Positions 48,101 through 59,288 of a DNA stretch of 64,000 nucleotides are shown in pieces. Source of the stretch: Brachycybe producta (Eukaryota > Arthropoda > Diplopoda > Playtdesmida > Andrognathidae); contig JAUPFP010000049.1 of assembly GCA_036925085.1 (NCBI GenBank), forward strand, positions 868,001 through 932,000, written 5' to 3'. The notes beneath the pieces are model-generated. The model ran no database searches, was not told where the DNA came from, and saw only the letters and a program-made list of their open reading frames with translations. Within the stretch, counting starts at the first letter, position 1. Each line of letters starts with the position of its first letter. The position numbers and the translations under genes are program-made.

Positions 48101-51100
48101 GATTTTAACGACAAAGAAAGAAATAACCGACCAGACTCCGCTAATCCAACACTAATAGAATTATTTACGTGGTTTCCATCGCTATCTAAGTCTTTACTTG
48201 ATCTAGAATTCACACTGATATCGTCTATGGATAAATCGTCTAGAGCATTGCCTGGAAAACGTTCAAAAAAACATAAAAAACAGTGACAAAACTAACGACC
48301 AATTTAAACTATAGCAATGGCTTCGAGTTTTAGAGAAGTAAACCCATTTAACAACCTCATAACTCAATTCTAAGATCACTTGTCAGCGATTTATCACAAA
48401 TTATCAACAACAAAAACACAAAACTTCCTTGACCAACACGTCTAATTACTGTTGATAACTTTAAACTTTAAGTAGTAATAATTGAATGTGTTAGAAACCT
48501 AAAAACCATTTAATCAAGAACCAGAATTTCAAAAATAATTCGTTCAATTTGACGACCTTTGAACTAGTGATAAAAGTGCTGTTCTTAAATTTTAGGTCAA
48601 AATTCAAGAAAGAAAAATTGGCACTTAACTTTAAAAAAAATCTGAGCAGGCTTGCTCACGTAAGAAAAACACAATTTACGGGTGCTTACGGTGGCTGAAT
48701 AGATACCCGAATGGTATATAGTGAATGTTATGCTCTTTTTTGCACATTTTTTTTGTAAATTTGGACACGAAAACGTCGAGTGAACGTTTTTTTTTAGAAA
48801 CAACATTAGGAAAAACCCCAAATCCTATACATAAAACACAAAGTTTGGATGTTTGTCCGTGACGCTAAAAACTCGCGAACCGCTTAACGTAGCGAAGTGA
48901 AATTTGGCTCACTTGTTGTGCTCAAGATTTCTAGGTCAACGGTGCTACTTTCAGCTTATTAAGTTGTGCAAGTTTAATATACCAACCTGTATAAAATCAA
49001 CCACTCACTTTTCAATATGTAGAGAGGAGAAAGGGGTTGCGCATCAGATACTTTATTAAATTTTATTATGTGAATGTTAAAATGTAGAGGTGGGACAAGG
49101 GATATAGACATCTGCCCTAAAACCATTTAGGTGAGAGTACAAATAAGTAATTTCAATACTTTAATAAATTTAGAAAATATATATTTAGTCAGGCTCACGA
49201 ATTGGCGAAAGGATTTGCTAATTGGATCGAATTTCTTAACAGTGAAAATGAAAGTCAATAAAAGTTATTTCTTTTAATTGTTTTACTTTACCCGAGCGAA
49301 GCCAGGTAGTAATGCTAGTTGTTTATAAAACTAGGATGGGAAAAGATTATGCTAAATATATAAAATAAAAGCACATTATGAATATCACAGCAACTTCAAT
49401 TATTGTTCAATACTCGGTTTGAAAGCAAGATTTGTTGCTAGAATAAAGATACAATGTTTTTGAAAACCCACATTTCACTCAACATGCAGCCCCGGGACAC
49501 TCGTTGCAGTAGGCGATTATTTCCCATATTTCTTTGTTCTGTAGAATCAGTGCTGAGAAATCTATTTTGCATGTTTTGTACCTTGCCCTTGCACTGAGCT
49601 CGGCCACTGTAACAAATAAAGCGATCGCCTGACATTGCTTTTTCTTTTTGCTTAATTGGTAGTCAACAAAGACGGCGGCGCAGCTGGGCAAGCAGCCATT
49701 TCGCAAAAGATATTATTCATTTTTTAAGTAACGTACCGTTTCCGCCCCCCCCCCAGGTAACGGTGTTTCTTTAAAAAAAACGCTCAGCATGAAGTCATTT
49801 CTGACTTTAACGCTGATCAATCTGCAACCGCTTTTGCCAGTAATGACGTCATCTTCGCTTAAGCAAAACATCTTTTAACAATTTCAGCCTCTTACTAGTC
49901 TCTTAAGTTGAAGATAGACATGATTTTTTACCTTGCAAATTTTTAATAGATTTGTATGTTATTTTACGTAGTATTATCTAATTTCTACATTTTTGTTAAA
50001 ATATTACAAGTATAGGAATGATGTGCGTTAAGAAATGCCGATACATTAAACCCATAACTATCGGTGCCGAAACGATGTAACAATCGACCCCTTTACCAGC
50101 TCCTTAAGTAGTTAAGAGTTCCAGATATGTTCAGAAACTTGCAGAAAGAAATAGTAAATATTAAAAAACAAAGCTCTTCCGTACTAAAATCCTGTTCCGA
50201 GAATCCAAGTTAAAATGCCAAATTTCCTTGTTGACTATCGAACTATGTCTCAGTCATCCACTATTTGACTTTTAACGCTAATCAGGTATTACAATTTACA
50301 AGTAAACTCTCGGCGATTTTAGCTTTTAAAGTTTCGAGTCTAAGCGTATGACAAAGTAGTTATTAAACTCTGGAACTCACCAACAACAGAATCAACCGTT
50401 TCGCTATGCGGATAAAAAGAAGGTGCTAAAGGAGATACGTTAGACTGCAAAGAAGGAGGAGTTGACGAAAGAACTCCTGAAAACAAAATAAAATCGTTCA
50501 AAATATAACCAACAATCATTAAAATGCACAAAAAAAGAAAACGATACCTTTCGCGTAAAGCTGTTTCCTAATTGAAGCCTGAAACGAAAATCAAAAACAA
50601 AAACATGAAGAACCAGTAAAGAGTAAAAGAAAGAAGAAAGCAACTTTTTTTTGCCATCACCTCTTTGTCCTCTCGTTCGGACCCGGGAGCTTTCTGATAA
50701 GTTGGATGCGAATCAGACAACTGCTTTCCAATAGAATTACCAATAAAGGAAGACGCAGATCGACTGGAAAAAGGGCAATTTGGGTCGCCGAGTCCGAGCT
50801 ACAGACGAACGAAAACAAAATTTAAAAACCACGATTCGTTTTTTTTTTTAAAAATGTCTCGTATTAGTTCAACAACCTGAGGTAACATTCCGTTAGTCGT
50901 TGTCGTATTGTGGTTACCGTTATTACCGTTTCCATTTGTACTACTGCATCGGCTATTGCTCTGAGAAGAACTGCCGCTATTATTCGAATTGGTCTGCGGA
51001 AGAGCGTTCGTCAAGAACGTCGCTAAACAAGTTCCTCCTTCCGATAAAATGTCTCTCTGAGTTGTTATTTCCACTGATTCACATAAAAAAGACCGAATCA

Positions 51101-54100
51101 ATTAAAATGAAACGAAAAATAAAGAACCAAACACAAATCAATTTACGGTCAATGTGAGCAAAGGCGCAGAACACTCCTCGTGGGCAGTAACCAGTCTGTT
51201 GCATATCGTTACATTTCGTAGACTTGTAGATCTAAAAAAACAAAACAAAAAAGTTTAGAAGTGGTTTTAAAGTGTAAACAGGGCCTCTCGAACTCTCACT
51301 ATTCTGTCTTTCAGGTGCAAAATTGAGAAACTTCAATCTGTTTTTGAAACTAGAACTCTCAATCACTTAATTGTACTTTCATGTTGATAATCTTTCAAAA
51401 TTATTAGAAGAAAATACACGTATTTTTCTCTATAAAAAGTTTATTTTGAAAGATATCAACATCCTTAAGTGATTGAACTACCTTTCTATTTTCTAAACAC
51501 TTTCTTGTGTTTCTAAATAGAAACCAAAAAAACAATAAACTGAATTAATTTTATTTATATTGATTGTTAAATTTAAACCAGTTGGCTTAAGAGGGGTTTC
51601 TAGGATTGCAGAGGCGCCGCAAAATCATCATCATAAGTCTCTTTAGAATTAACTTATATTTTTTCTTACAGTAGTTTAAAAATTACTCCATTTGAAAATT
51701 TTCGATAAAAAATCCCGGAAAATTTAATAAGTTAATTAAAAAGTTTATTTTTAATCATGAAATTTTATCACCTACATAATATTGTGGCTACTACTTAATG
51801 AAAGTCATTTTGAAAATTTAAACCGTGATATTATTGCGTACAGTCAGATCATAGTACAGTCAGATCAGTACAGCGTATCGTCTATGCTCCAAGAGCTAGA
51901 ATGGGAATCATTAGCAGGCCGAAGAAATGAGCAAAGCCTCGCTCTTCTGGGACGTTTGCTGTCTTGTGATAACATTACCCTGCTTAATGGTTTACTAACT
52001 AGAAATCCTCGTAAAGGTAGATTTGGGCATTCAAAAACTTTCAAAGAATTAATGGCTAGAACTGATGCATATTTTTGGTCTTTTCTTCCTAATGTTGTTA
52101 GACTATGAAATTCTCTTCCTGTGAACAGTTCTTTGTTAGGACGATTTCAATTTCATGATGATGTCTTATTTTTAAATAATGACAATCAGTCGTGATTGGG
52201 AGCAATCCCTCCCTGCCACATGGCTTTCGAGCTGATTGCAGGTGTATTTAATTGAATTGAATTTAAGTTTTGTCTATGGGAATTAACATGATAGAAAAGA
52301 AACTGAAGATGATTTCAAATAATTGTGAAAAAGTTTCAGCATTCGTTTATCTTTTCTAAGTTGAACAAAGTTTGCTTGGAGAAAAACGAAGAGAACAAAA
52401 GTCCAGTTGAAACAGTTTTTTTAAAAAAACAAGGATTATTTACTGTTTTCAAAGCCATCTAATGAAAACCCTCTTAATTGGCGAGATAAATTTTACATCA
52501 TTAAAATATAATTTAATTTTAGAAAACGATGAACTTACAAAGTAAAAAACTTAAAATATTTTCAATTATTAATAAAGTAATTTTGTAAAAATGCAGTAAT
52601 TACAATAATTATTTTAAAAATACTTTCAAAATAATTATAAAATTCAAAACGAGTTATTTTGAATCATTTATTATTGATCAATTTTTTCGTCTTTGATTCC
52701 GCCTGTCGCTGTATTCATGTATAAGTTGATTTCAATTTAATTTATATAATGCAACTGGTTTTGGTTTTTCATTAAAATCAACAATTTAATTTAAAAATGG
52801 CAACACCATGAAAATCGTGTTATTTAAATTACATTTAGAAATTTTTATTCTTTTGTTTTCTAAGTAGATTTTTTTTTTACTAATTGTTCATCATGTAAAA
52901 AGTAAATAAAAAGACTCAGTTAATACTTTCGTTATGCAAAAAATTTCACTTGATAAATAAAAATTTCATTTCCTTTTAAATAAATTAAATCTTATTTGAA
53001 TACGAGCCGATTTTAAGTAAAAAAATCATTGTGAATAAATACTGTAAGGATTGCTGGAATATAAAATATAAATTTTTAGTCTCATTGAGTTGGTTACATT
53101 TTAAAAATCTAGTCCCTGAGGCTAATTTCTTATTATAATCAAGACATTCGGCCTTCATTTAACTTAATCTATTATTATTGTGACCTGGATTAAGAGAGAA
53201 ATAATATTTTGATAAAAACTATGATTTCATCTATAATTGACGTCAGAAATCTTTGTTTTTTACACATTTTCAAGTAATGTAAAAAAAAAAAATCGGGAAA
53301 AAGCCTTTTCCAAAACAATTTATGAAAGAATTTAAAAGATGTATTCGTAAATGTGCGAATAAAATGATGCCAAGAAAAAAATTGAGAAAAAAGTTTTTCA
53401 AACTACCATAAAATTAAAAAAAATCAAAGAAACTACCTACGCACCTTTAGTTTACTCTTCTAGTTTCCAAAAAAAAAATATTAAATTCTAAAATCTGTCA
53501 AAGCTGCTTAAAAACTGTTCCGATTGTTTTGTGTGCGTGTGCAAAATCAGAAAACATTGACAAAAACGAATTAAAAAAACATACTTCGGGATGAAACTGC
53601 TGTTCTGTTCTTGTATGACAATACTGACAACTGTCGCCGTTCTCACAATTCCCAGGTTCGCACCATTCGTCCACGTGTTTTACGTGAGGGCAAGGCGTCG
53701 TTCTGACACGAAATAAAGTTCAAGATTATCACAGGTCTTTCTACAGGTCACGAGCAAGAAGACAAAGTGTACCTGTATTTGAACTTGCGTGGACTTCTTC
53801 TTCGGTCTCGACTGTTATGATATTGAGGACAGGTGTAACCCTGACGACAGAGACGAGGTGGTTTCTTACAAGGTTCCGTTTTATAATTCGCCAACACGTA
53901 AGTGGTATCTATGATAAGTACACAATTTATAATATAAAACAACATACGATCTTAAATATAAATTATGTGTTTACTCTCAACCTTGCCATCTCGGATCTTC
54001 TCCCAGATTCCGTTCTTTATCTAAATTATTAGGTCCCGTTCCATTCGCTCCCGGTTCCTCTTGATTATCCAGTGCCTGTATCTCTCGTATGTCCAACACG

Positions 54101-56179
54101 GGAGCTCTTAGATCCTGTGCACCATGGGCGTAGGCGCAGTGAGGACCGTTCTTCTTACAGAAACCTTTCGAATCCGTGTCGTACATACACATACAGGTCT
54201 TGTAATGACGCAAGTGGTAGTGTTTCTCCGTGTCGCCGGCCGTTTTGTGCAAAAGTGGGCAACTAAGGTATAAAATAAAACAACAAACGGACCGTTTAGC
54301 ATCGTGTCAGTTCATTGTGAGGTGTCTTTATTGCGCAGCGATCGTAAAAAAAAAAAAGGTCGAGGACCTAGTCCATTAACGGAATAAGAGACTTCCCTAA
54401 ACAAAACCATAACCTTGAACTTGTTTTAATATTTGGCGCCATTTTTATTGGTCTGGTCCACCGTATGACAACAGGGGGGGGGGGGTGAACAAAGAGGAGG
54501 AGGAGGAGGAGGTGGGGTGAAATTGATTCAGCCGTCACAACAATAACAATCCCAAATAAAAATGAGGACAATGAAATTTACAAATGAACTGGGTTACTGA
54601 ACTATATTTTCTTATGGACAAACAGATGTCTCATAAACTCCCTTTATTTTCCATATTACAACCACACGCCCATAAGGAAATGTATTTTCTCATACTTTTT
54701 CAATGAATCGGATCTGTGTATGCGAATTGTACAAGTTTACGACCGCCCCTCCATTCCTTCCAACTTTTATTATATTGTGCTTTTCATCATGAAATGCGCC
54801 TGTAGTTACAGTCACAATGCATGAAAGTAGAATAATTGCAATGAATAGCCGTATGACGTAACAATCATACACACACATATGTTATCAGGCCACATGTTGT
54901 ATAATAGTATACTTGTCAATTGGTGCTATGCCCGAAAAGCTCGAAACTAATAAACGATCGCGTTTAGCAATGGCCGCCAATGACGATATGCAAAAGGGGG
55001 AGGAGCTGCGCTCACGTTGTTATTAATTGTCAACAAAGCCTCACTTCTGACAAATGGTTCAACAAAATCAGTTCAATACATCAATAAAGTCAAACGACTC
55101 CAATGTAAATGGATGAGAAACTGGTGAAAACGTTGTTTTTTCGTTAATTTCAACAATGTTTTCGAGTTTATATATGGTTAAATTACTCGTTTTGAAGGGG
55201 ACGTCACGTAAACGAAAAACGAGCATGGCTGACGTAGCGAAAAAGCGCTCACTTAAATCCCGCCATAATCAAAACAATACCTAGAAAAACAAGAGCACAG
55301 GGCATGACTGAACGTCCTAACGATAACACAAGGAAGTACAGGGCGTGGCCTATAAAACAATAGCAGTGCATATAAATAAAATCTATTATGACGACGAAAA
55401 ACATAGATATTCAATAATAGACACGCCATCTTCGTACACCTAAAGCTTAATCAAAACTATGACATAATAGCTTCGTAGCATCCTTCTTGAGAGTGGTGAT
55501 TAGACTGAATCACATCAAATGTCATTTAGAAGCACAGGGCGTGACCTACAAATTTACAGTGACATAAGCCAGTAGGGTAACCGAATATAGCGTCAAAAGA
55601 CAATAAACTTCCTGTTAAATACGCCATATTACTACACCTCTTTGAGGTCAATAATATGCCGTCATGTTACAAGAGGATATATATTTATAACATAGACTAG
55701 AAGAGCATAAGCTAAGCGTAAAAGCGCTCATTTAAAGCACCCTCCCTCCCCGTAGAAATCCATAGACAAACATGACCATGTTTATAATGATATTGGGATT
55801 GGAAAACAAACGTACTTATCTCCGTCCGGGCATATTCCTGTAGCTTCGTCGTATTTCTTGCAATAGTCATCAGGGCTATAATTAAAAGTACCGTCACGTT
55901 TACGTAGCGGTCTACGTCGCCTCTGATTCAAGAAATGCCAATAGAAACAGGAGAAAGGTTTGTGGTTGGGACACTGATGTTCACGAAACAGTTTGCACTG
56001 TTCGACGCGGAACTCCTTCAAATATCTGCAATAATAAAATACGTCAGTCTCGTTGGTTGTCAGCTCATCCATGATCTTTCTTTTGTCACACTTGTCGTCT
56101 ATCTCTTTCTTCACTTGCAACACTCTCTAACTCACCCGTAATGATCTGGTTTCTCTGCTTGCGTATTTACGGTCGACAT
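45102..56179 (-). CDS. UNK: Unkempt homologue (CCCH zinc-finger and RING RNA-binding protein)
   Basis: Fourteen minus-strand exons: 56136-56179, 55816-56025, 53982-54262, 53773-53908, 53585-53702, 51147-51231, 50877-51073, 50661-50798, 50548-50578, 50381-50476, 48132-48251, 47870-48045, 46503-46934, 45102-45278. Phases close on 746 residues (human about 810). The N-terminal half has the Unkempt CCCH cluster: YLKEFRVEQC, RKRDGTFNYSPDDYC, HYHLRHYKT, NYKTEPCKKPPRLCRQGY, CPQYHNSRDRRRSPRKFKYR and IYKSTKCNDMQQTGYCPRG. The middle has QKAPGSEREDKE and FYPHSETVDSVV, followed by Ser/Asn-rich linkers. A coiled-coil-like stretch (WEELCASHSQLVMCKERIDQ) precedes the RING: CLSCNDKLC, LPCGHSFVC, CPYC. Unkempt binds UAG/U-rich motifs in mRNAs, represses translation and shapes neurons. 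MSTVNTQAEKPDHYG is chosen as the start since it flows into the family motif. Confidence 0.95.
45408..45790. mobile_element. Long-TIR, GC-rich element, 383 bp
   Basis: Arms of about 120 bp start TGTAACGACCCGACTGGTCC and end with the complement GGACCAGTTGGGTCGTTACA. The inner arm contains ACCGGATCAGGCTCCGATT and GGCGGGACCGTATACGTAGC, which recur inverted with few changes. CAAA flanks both ends (45404-45407, 45791-45794), a possible 4 bp duplication. G+C is far above the local level. Unkempt last intron. Confidence 0.8.
47125..47842. mobile_element. pogo/mariner-like TIR element, 718 bp
   Basis: CAGCGAAAACCGTTTAATAC at the left is inverted at the right as GCGTTAAATGGTTTTCACTG. TA precedes the left end. 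The CAG(T/C)GAAAACC start is pogo-like. No transposase frame was recognised. Unkempt intron 12. Confidence 0.65.
48823..49318 (+). mobile_element. Non-autonomous Helitron-like element, 496 bp
   Basis: It begins TCCTATACATAAAACACAAA, continues TTTGTCCGTGACGCTAAAA, CTCGCGAACCGCTTAACG and AAATTTGGC, and ends with CCCGAGCGAAGCCAGGTAG and AATGCTAG. The 5' TC, 3' CTAG after a small hairpin and insertion between A (48822) and T (49319) are Helitron hallmarks. No inverted termini and no target duplication. No Rep/helicase sequence. Unkempt intron 10. Confidence 0.8.
51255..51515. repeat. Copy of the dispersed palindromic family (well preserved)
   Basis: GTGGTTTTAAAGTGTAAACA, GTTTTTGAAACTAGAACTCT, CAATCACTTAATTGTACTTT and CATGTTGATAATCTTTCAAA form the left half. 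TTTTGAAAGATATCAACATC, CTTAAGTGATTGAACTACCT and TTTCTAAACACTTTCTTGTG are the complementary right half. Unkempt intron. Confidence 0.65.
51782..52262 (+). mobile_element. LINE ORF2 C-terminal fragment
   Basis: A + frame contains SMLQELEWESLAGRRNEQSL, RGKxGHSKTF-like GRFGHSKTFKELMARTDAYF and WSFLPNVVRL, then a stop. This is the C-terminal signature of CR1/Jockey-type LINE polyproteins (LxWxSLxxRR .. RTDxYxxSFxPxxxRxWNxLP). After the stop the same frame continues NSLPV, so the stop is a decay mutation. An AATTGAATTGAATTT tail ends the piece. The reverse transcriptase domain is missing. Unkempt intron 5. Confidence 0.75.
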
Positions 56180-56370
56180 ACTTCTCGCTAAACATTACTT
56201 ACTACATTCACACACTGTCTGTAATGGCGCGCACAAACACACGTCATTTAACATTGTCCAAGGAGCTCCTCTCCTTACATTGGTCGACGCTAGTCACGTG
56301 ACGTATGCGCCGTATTCCATTCGTTTCTCGTGTTTGGCCGCGCCCACAAAATGGCGCAACTTTGAAAATG
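56180..56370 (-). promoter_or_regulatory. Unkempt promoter region
   Basis: Just upstream of the Unkempt ATG, G+C rises. It holds ATGGCGCGC (56223), an ATTGG box (56279), the E-box/CRE overlap TCACGTGACGTA (56294-56305), a GC-rich GGCCGCGCCCAC and the YY1-like AAAATGGCGC (56348-56357). There is no TATA box. Consistent with a TATA-less housekeeping promoter. Confidence 0.5.
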
Positions 56371-59288
56371 TCACGGACTCATTTTTCATTTTTTAATTTA
56401 ATCTTTTCAATTTGTCAGTAAAGAATTTCTTTTTAAATAAAAATGTTTGTTTGTTGTGTGTTTATTTTTAATAAGAATACATTCCATTTATCTCTCTGTA
56501 GAATGTCTGTTGTTATTGTGAATTTCTGATTACGAAACGAAAATTCGTTTCTGTCAAAATGTATATCAGATATATTCACTAGATGGCACCACGTTCTGCA
56601 ATAGCTTGAATTCAATTCACAGTAACTTCAAATTCAGCGCTCTGATTGGTAGATTTGATTTCAGCGCGAAATACAAATTTAAGAAGAAGAATATTTTTGC
56701 TTCCTGGAGGCAATAAGAAGCTATGAAAGTATACAATATGACCAAAAATCTTTTTTTTTGCTTTGCTATAAATATTGAAATATACTTTTAATAAATATAT
56801 ATAATTTCTAGATAATAAAGCCCAGGGGCCCAATTATTTAAAGGTGACCTTCTGGGTTCAAATATCTGAATTTTTTTTTTTAAAAAATTCAATTTATTTT
56901 TTAAACTAATATTTAATCATTCAATAATCAATTATTAATAATGGTAATCTTCATAAAAATAAGGAAAAAAAATTGACAATATTTTAAAATATCCTACAAA
57001 CAATATTTATAAAAGTATTTCAGTGTGGCCTCATGGGTTATTGTTTTACTGACCTCAGGGTGAACCTTGGTTTTGTGATAGTTGATGACAGTGACTATTG
57101 TTTGAAACACTGCTCTGAAGAGGCACCCTTTCTTAATGTGTTGGTCCGATACAAAATGCATCTTTTAACATAGACATTTCCTATGGTCACGACTGTCTAG
57201 TCGCCCCTCAAAGCTACCCGTAAGCCGTGCAGTGAAGTAAAAACGTATAAGGATCCATCAAAAAGTTCCCTTTCAATAGTACAAAATCTGTACAAATTGT
57301 TCTAAACTATTGCATTTTTGTTATAAGTGCGAAATATTAAGAAAGTATTAATACAATTCTATTGCAATATTTTTTTTACCTTTTAAACTTTTAGGTTGCT
57401 GAAAGACGACAGGTCCTCGTTATAAATAAAATTAGACGGAATAACGAAGCTCGTGAGATATATATTTTTCATTGCAATGTCATTTCTTTCAAAATGCTAC
57501 TCTCGCTTTTTTTTCCCTTGCAGTAGAAAAAAAAAAAGAGTTGCGAGTTGGCTTTTCTACAAATAAATCGATTTTGGCAAACCTCAATCCCTTCCTTGTC
57601 TCTCTACGCAACATACATACACGTACTGTGTATGTACAGAATATGTACAGTACAGCAAAACAAAAATAAATTATATTTCTTATTGCCCTTTTTTAATCTT
57701 AAAACATCAATTATTTTTTAAATATATATAATTGTTATTTAATTATTATTATCCATGATTTATATTAAATTGAAAAAAGAACAACCCCAGGCTACAAAAA
57801 AAATGTGAGTAGAGCTCTCTAAAACGAAGATGAAATAAAATCTTGAAGCCGGGTCAATAAATTAGCTCCTCTTCAGCTGCTATGCCAGAGTGCAAAAATG
57901 AATTACATTTCCTATTTCTTTATGTAGCCAACTATCTTCATATCAACCAATCACAATTGTCATCTTGTTTACCCTCTTATTTAGGCGGAGTTTAGCAAAG
58001 AATGGCTCGCGGGCTACTTGCGGCTCATATTACATAAAATATCAATATATTTTACCTATGTCTAACATAAAAAGCTGTAATCAACAACAAAATTCATTTT
58101 ATTTATTACGAAAATCGATCGCATTTGTATTTTTTGTTTTCATTCGATAAATTTTTCGTATTGTTATTATTGATCAGCAAATTTTAATATGTGTGCGTGT
58201 GGCCCTTTAAATAAACAGTCATTTTCACCTCTTGTATCAAAGGCTATGTTTTGAAGAAAAAAAAAATAACTCTCGTTTGCTACAAATAGCCTCAAATACA
58301 CCCAGGTCTGGCGAGAAACTCAAAGACGTAATGTTAACCTATGAATGAGTGGATCATGCTTGGATGTGTTTGAGGCTATTTTCTATTAATAGGCTGTATT
58401 TCTAAACAAAGCCATTGCGAAAACAAATGAATATAAAGAACCCTACACACATATGCAAATAAATTATCCATAAGTTTAAAAAAAATCGGATGACGTCATA
58501 TAACTGCATTATGCATAAAATATTGCGTTAAGCCATCTGATTTTTCTGTAAGCTCTTGTCGATACCGATGCAGAAAAGATTTTCATAGAGTAGAGATGAC
58601 ATATAGGGTTAAATAATAATAATAAAGATCGTAAATGAAGCTGTTTCAAAAAAAAAAAAAATGACGTCATAGACACGTCAAGCTCTCTGATTTGTTCTTT
58701 TTTGGAATCCATTGTACGCCCCCTTGACGCATTCATTCTAGTATCTAGATGAGGAAGAATTAGGGGAGAAAAAAAGAGATGTGGGAACCAGAATGATGTA
58801 GCTTAGGATTTTTTTAGCCTGGATTTTTTTTTCCTTCTCTCTACTCTTTCGTTTTCATCCGATTATCAATTATTATTAGCAATGTAAAAATGTCAAAAAT
58901 TAAGATAAGTGTATTTTTTTAATTTTTCTTAAGTGTTATACATTTTTTTTAACTAAGCATTTCAAAGATTACACAGTTTAAATAATCATAATAGGAAGAG
59001 AGAAAAAAAAAAATCCCGACAGGTTGTGCAAACAATGAAAGTGGAAATGCTCAATTTTTCATAATGGAATTATTTTTTTTAAACAAAAGGCTTTATTTAA
59101 AAATGATGATTTCTCATATGGTAATATAATAATTTATTTTAATTTTAAATTGTAAGAAAATGTAGTATTTTTTTTATAGATTTACACAATTTTTTTTTCA
59201 CGACATAATTTAATGAGTGGTCATTGGTCAAGTGTATTGTATGTGTGAGGGTGGTGGTGCGTGTGTTCTGTGTTATGATTATTTGGCT
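56371..59288. other. Spacer between Unkempt and the FBXL16-like gene
   Basis: AT-rich with no recognised coding exon. It should contain the 5' region of the FBXL16-like gene, but no promoter element was identified with confidence. A 20 bp inverted repeat lies at 58285-58380. Confidence 0.4.
58285..58380. repeat. 96 bp inverted-repeat element
   Basis: AATAGCCTCAAATACACCCA and TGGATGTGTTTGAGGCTATT are inverted copies (18 of 20 positions) around a 56 bp core. Confidence 0.6.

Noticed and set aside
51782..52108. A host gene on the + strand inside Unkempt
   Set aside because: The frame is the C-terminal end of a LINE polyprotein with a decay stop, so it was called a mobile-element fragment.
54368..54571. 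Minus-strand frame with proline and leucine runs
   Set aside because: Produced by the (GGA)n and G-run low-complexity stretch.
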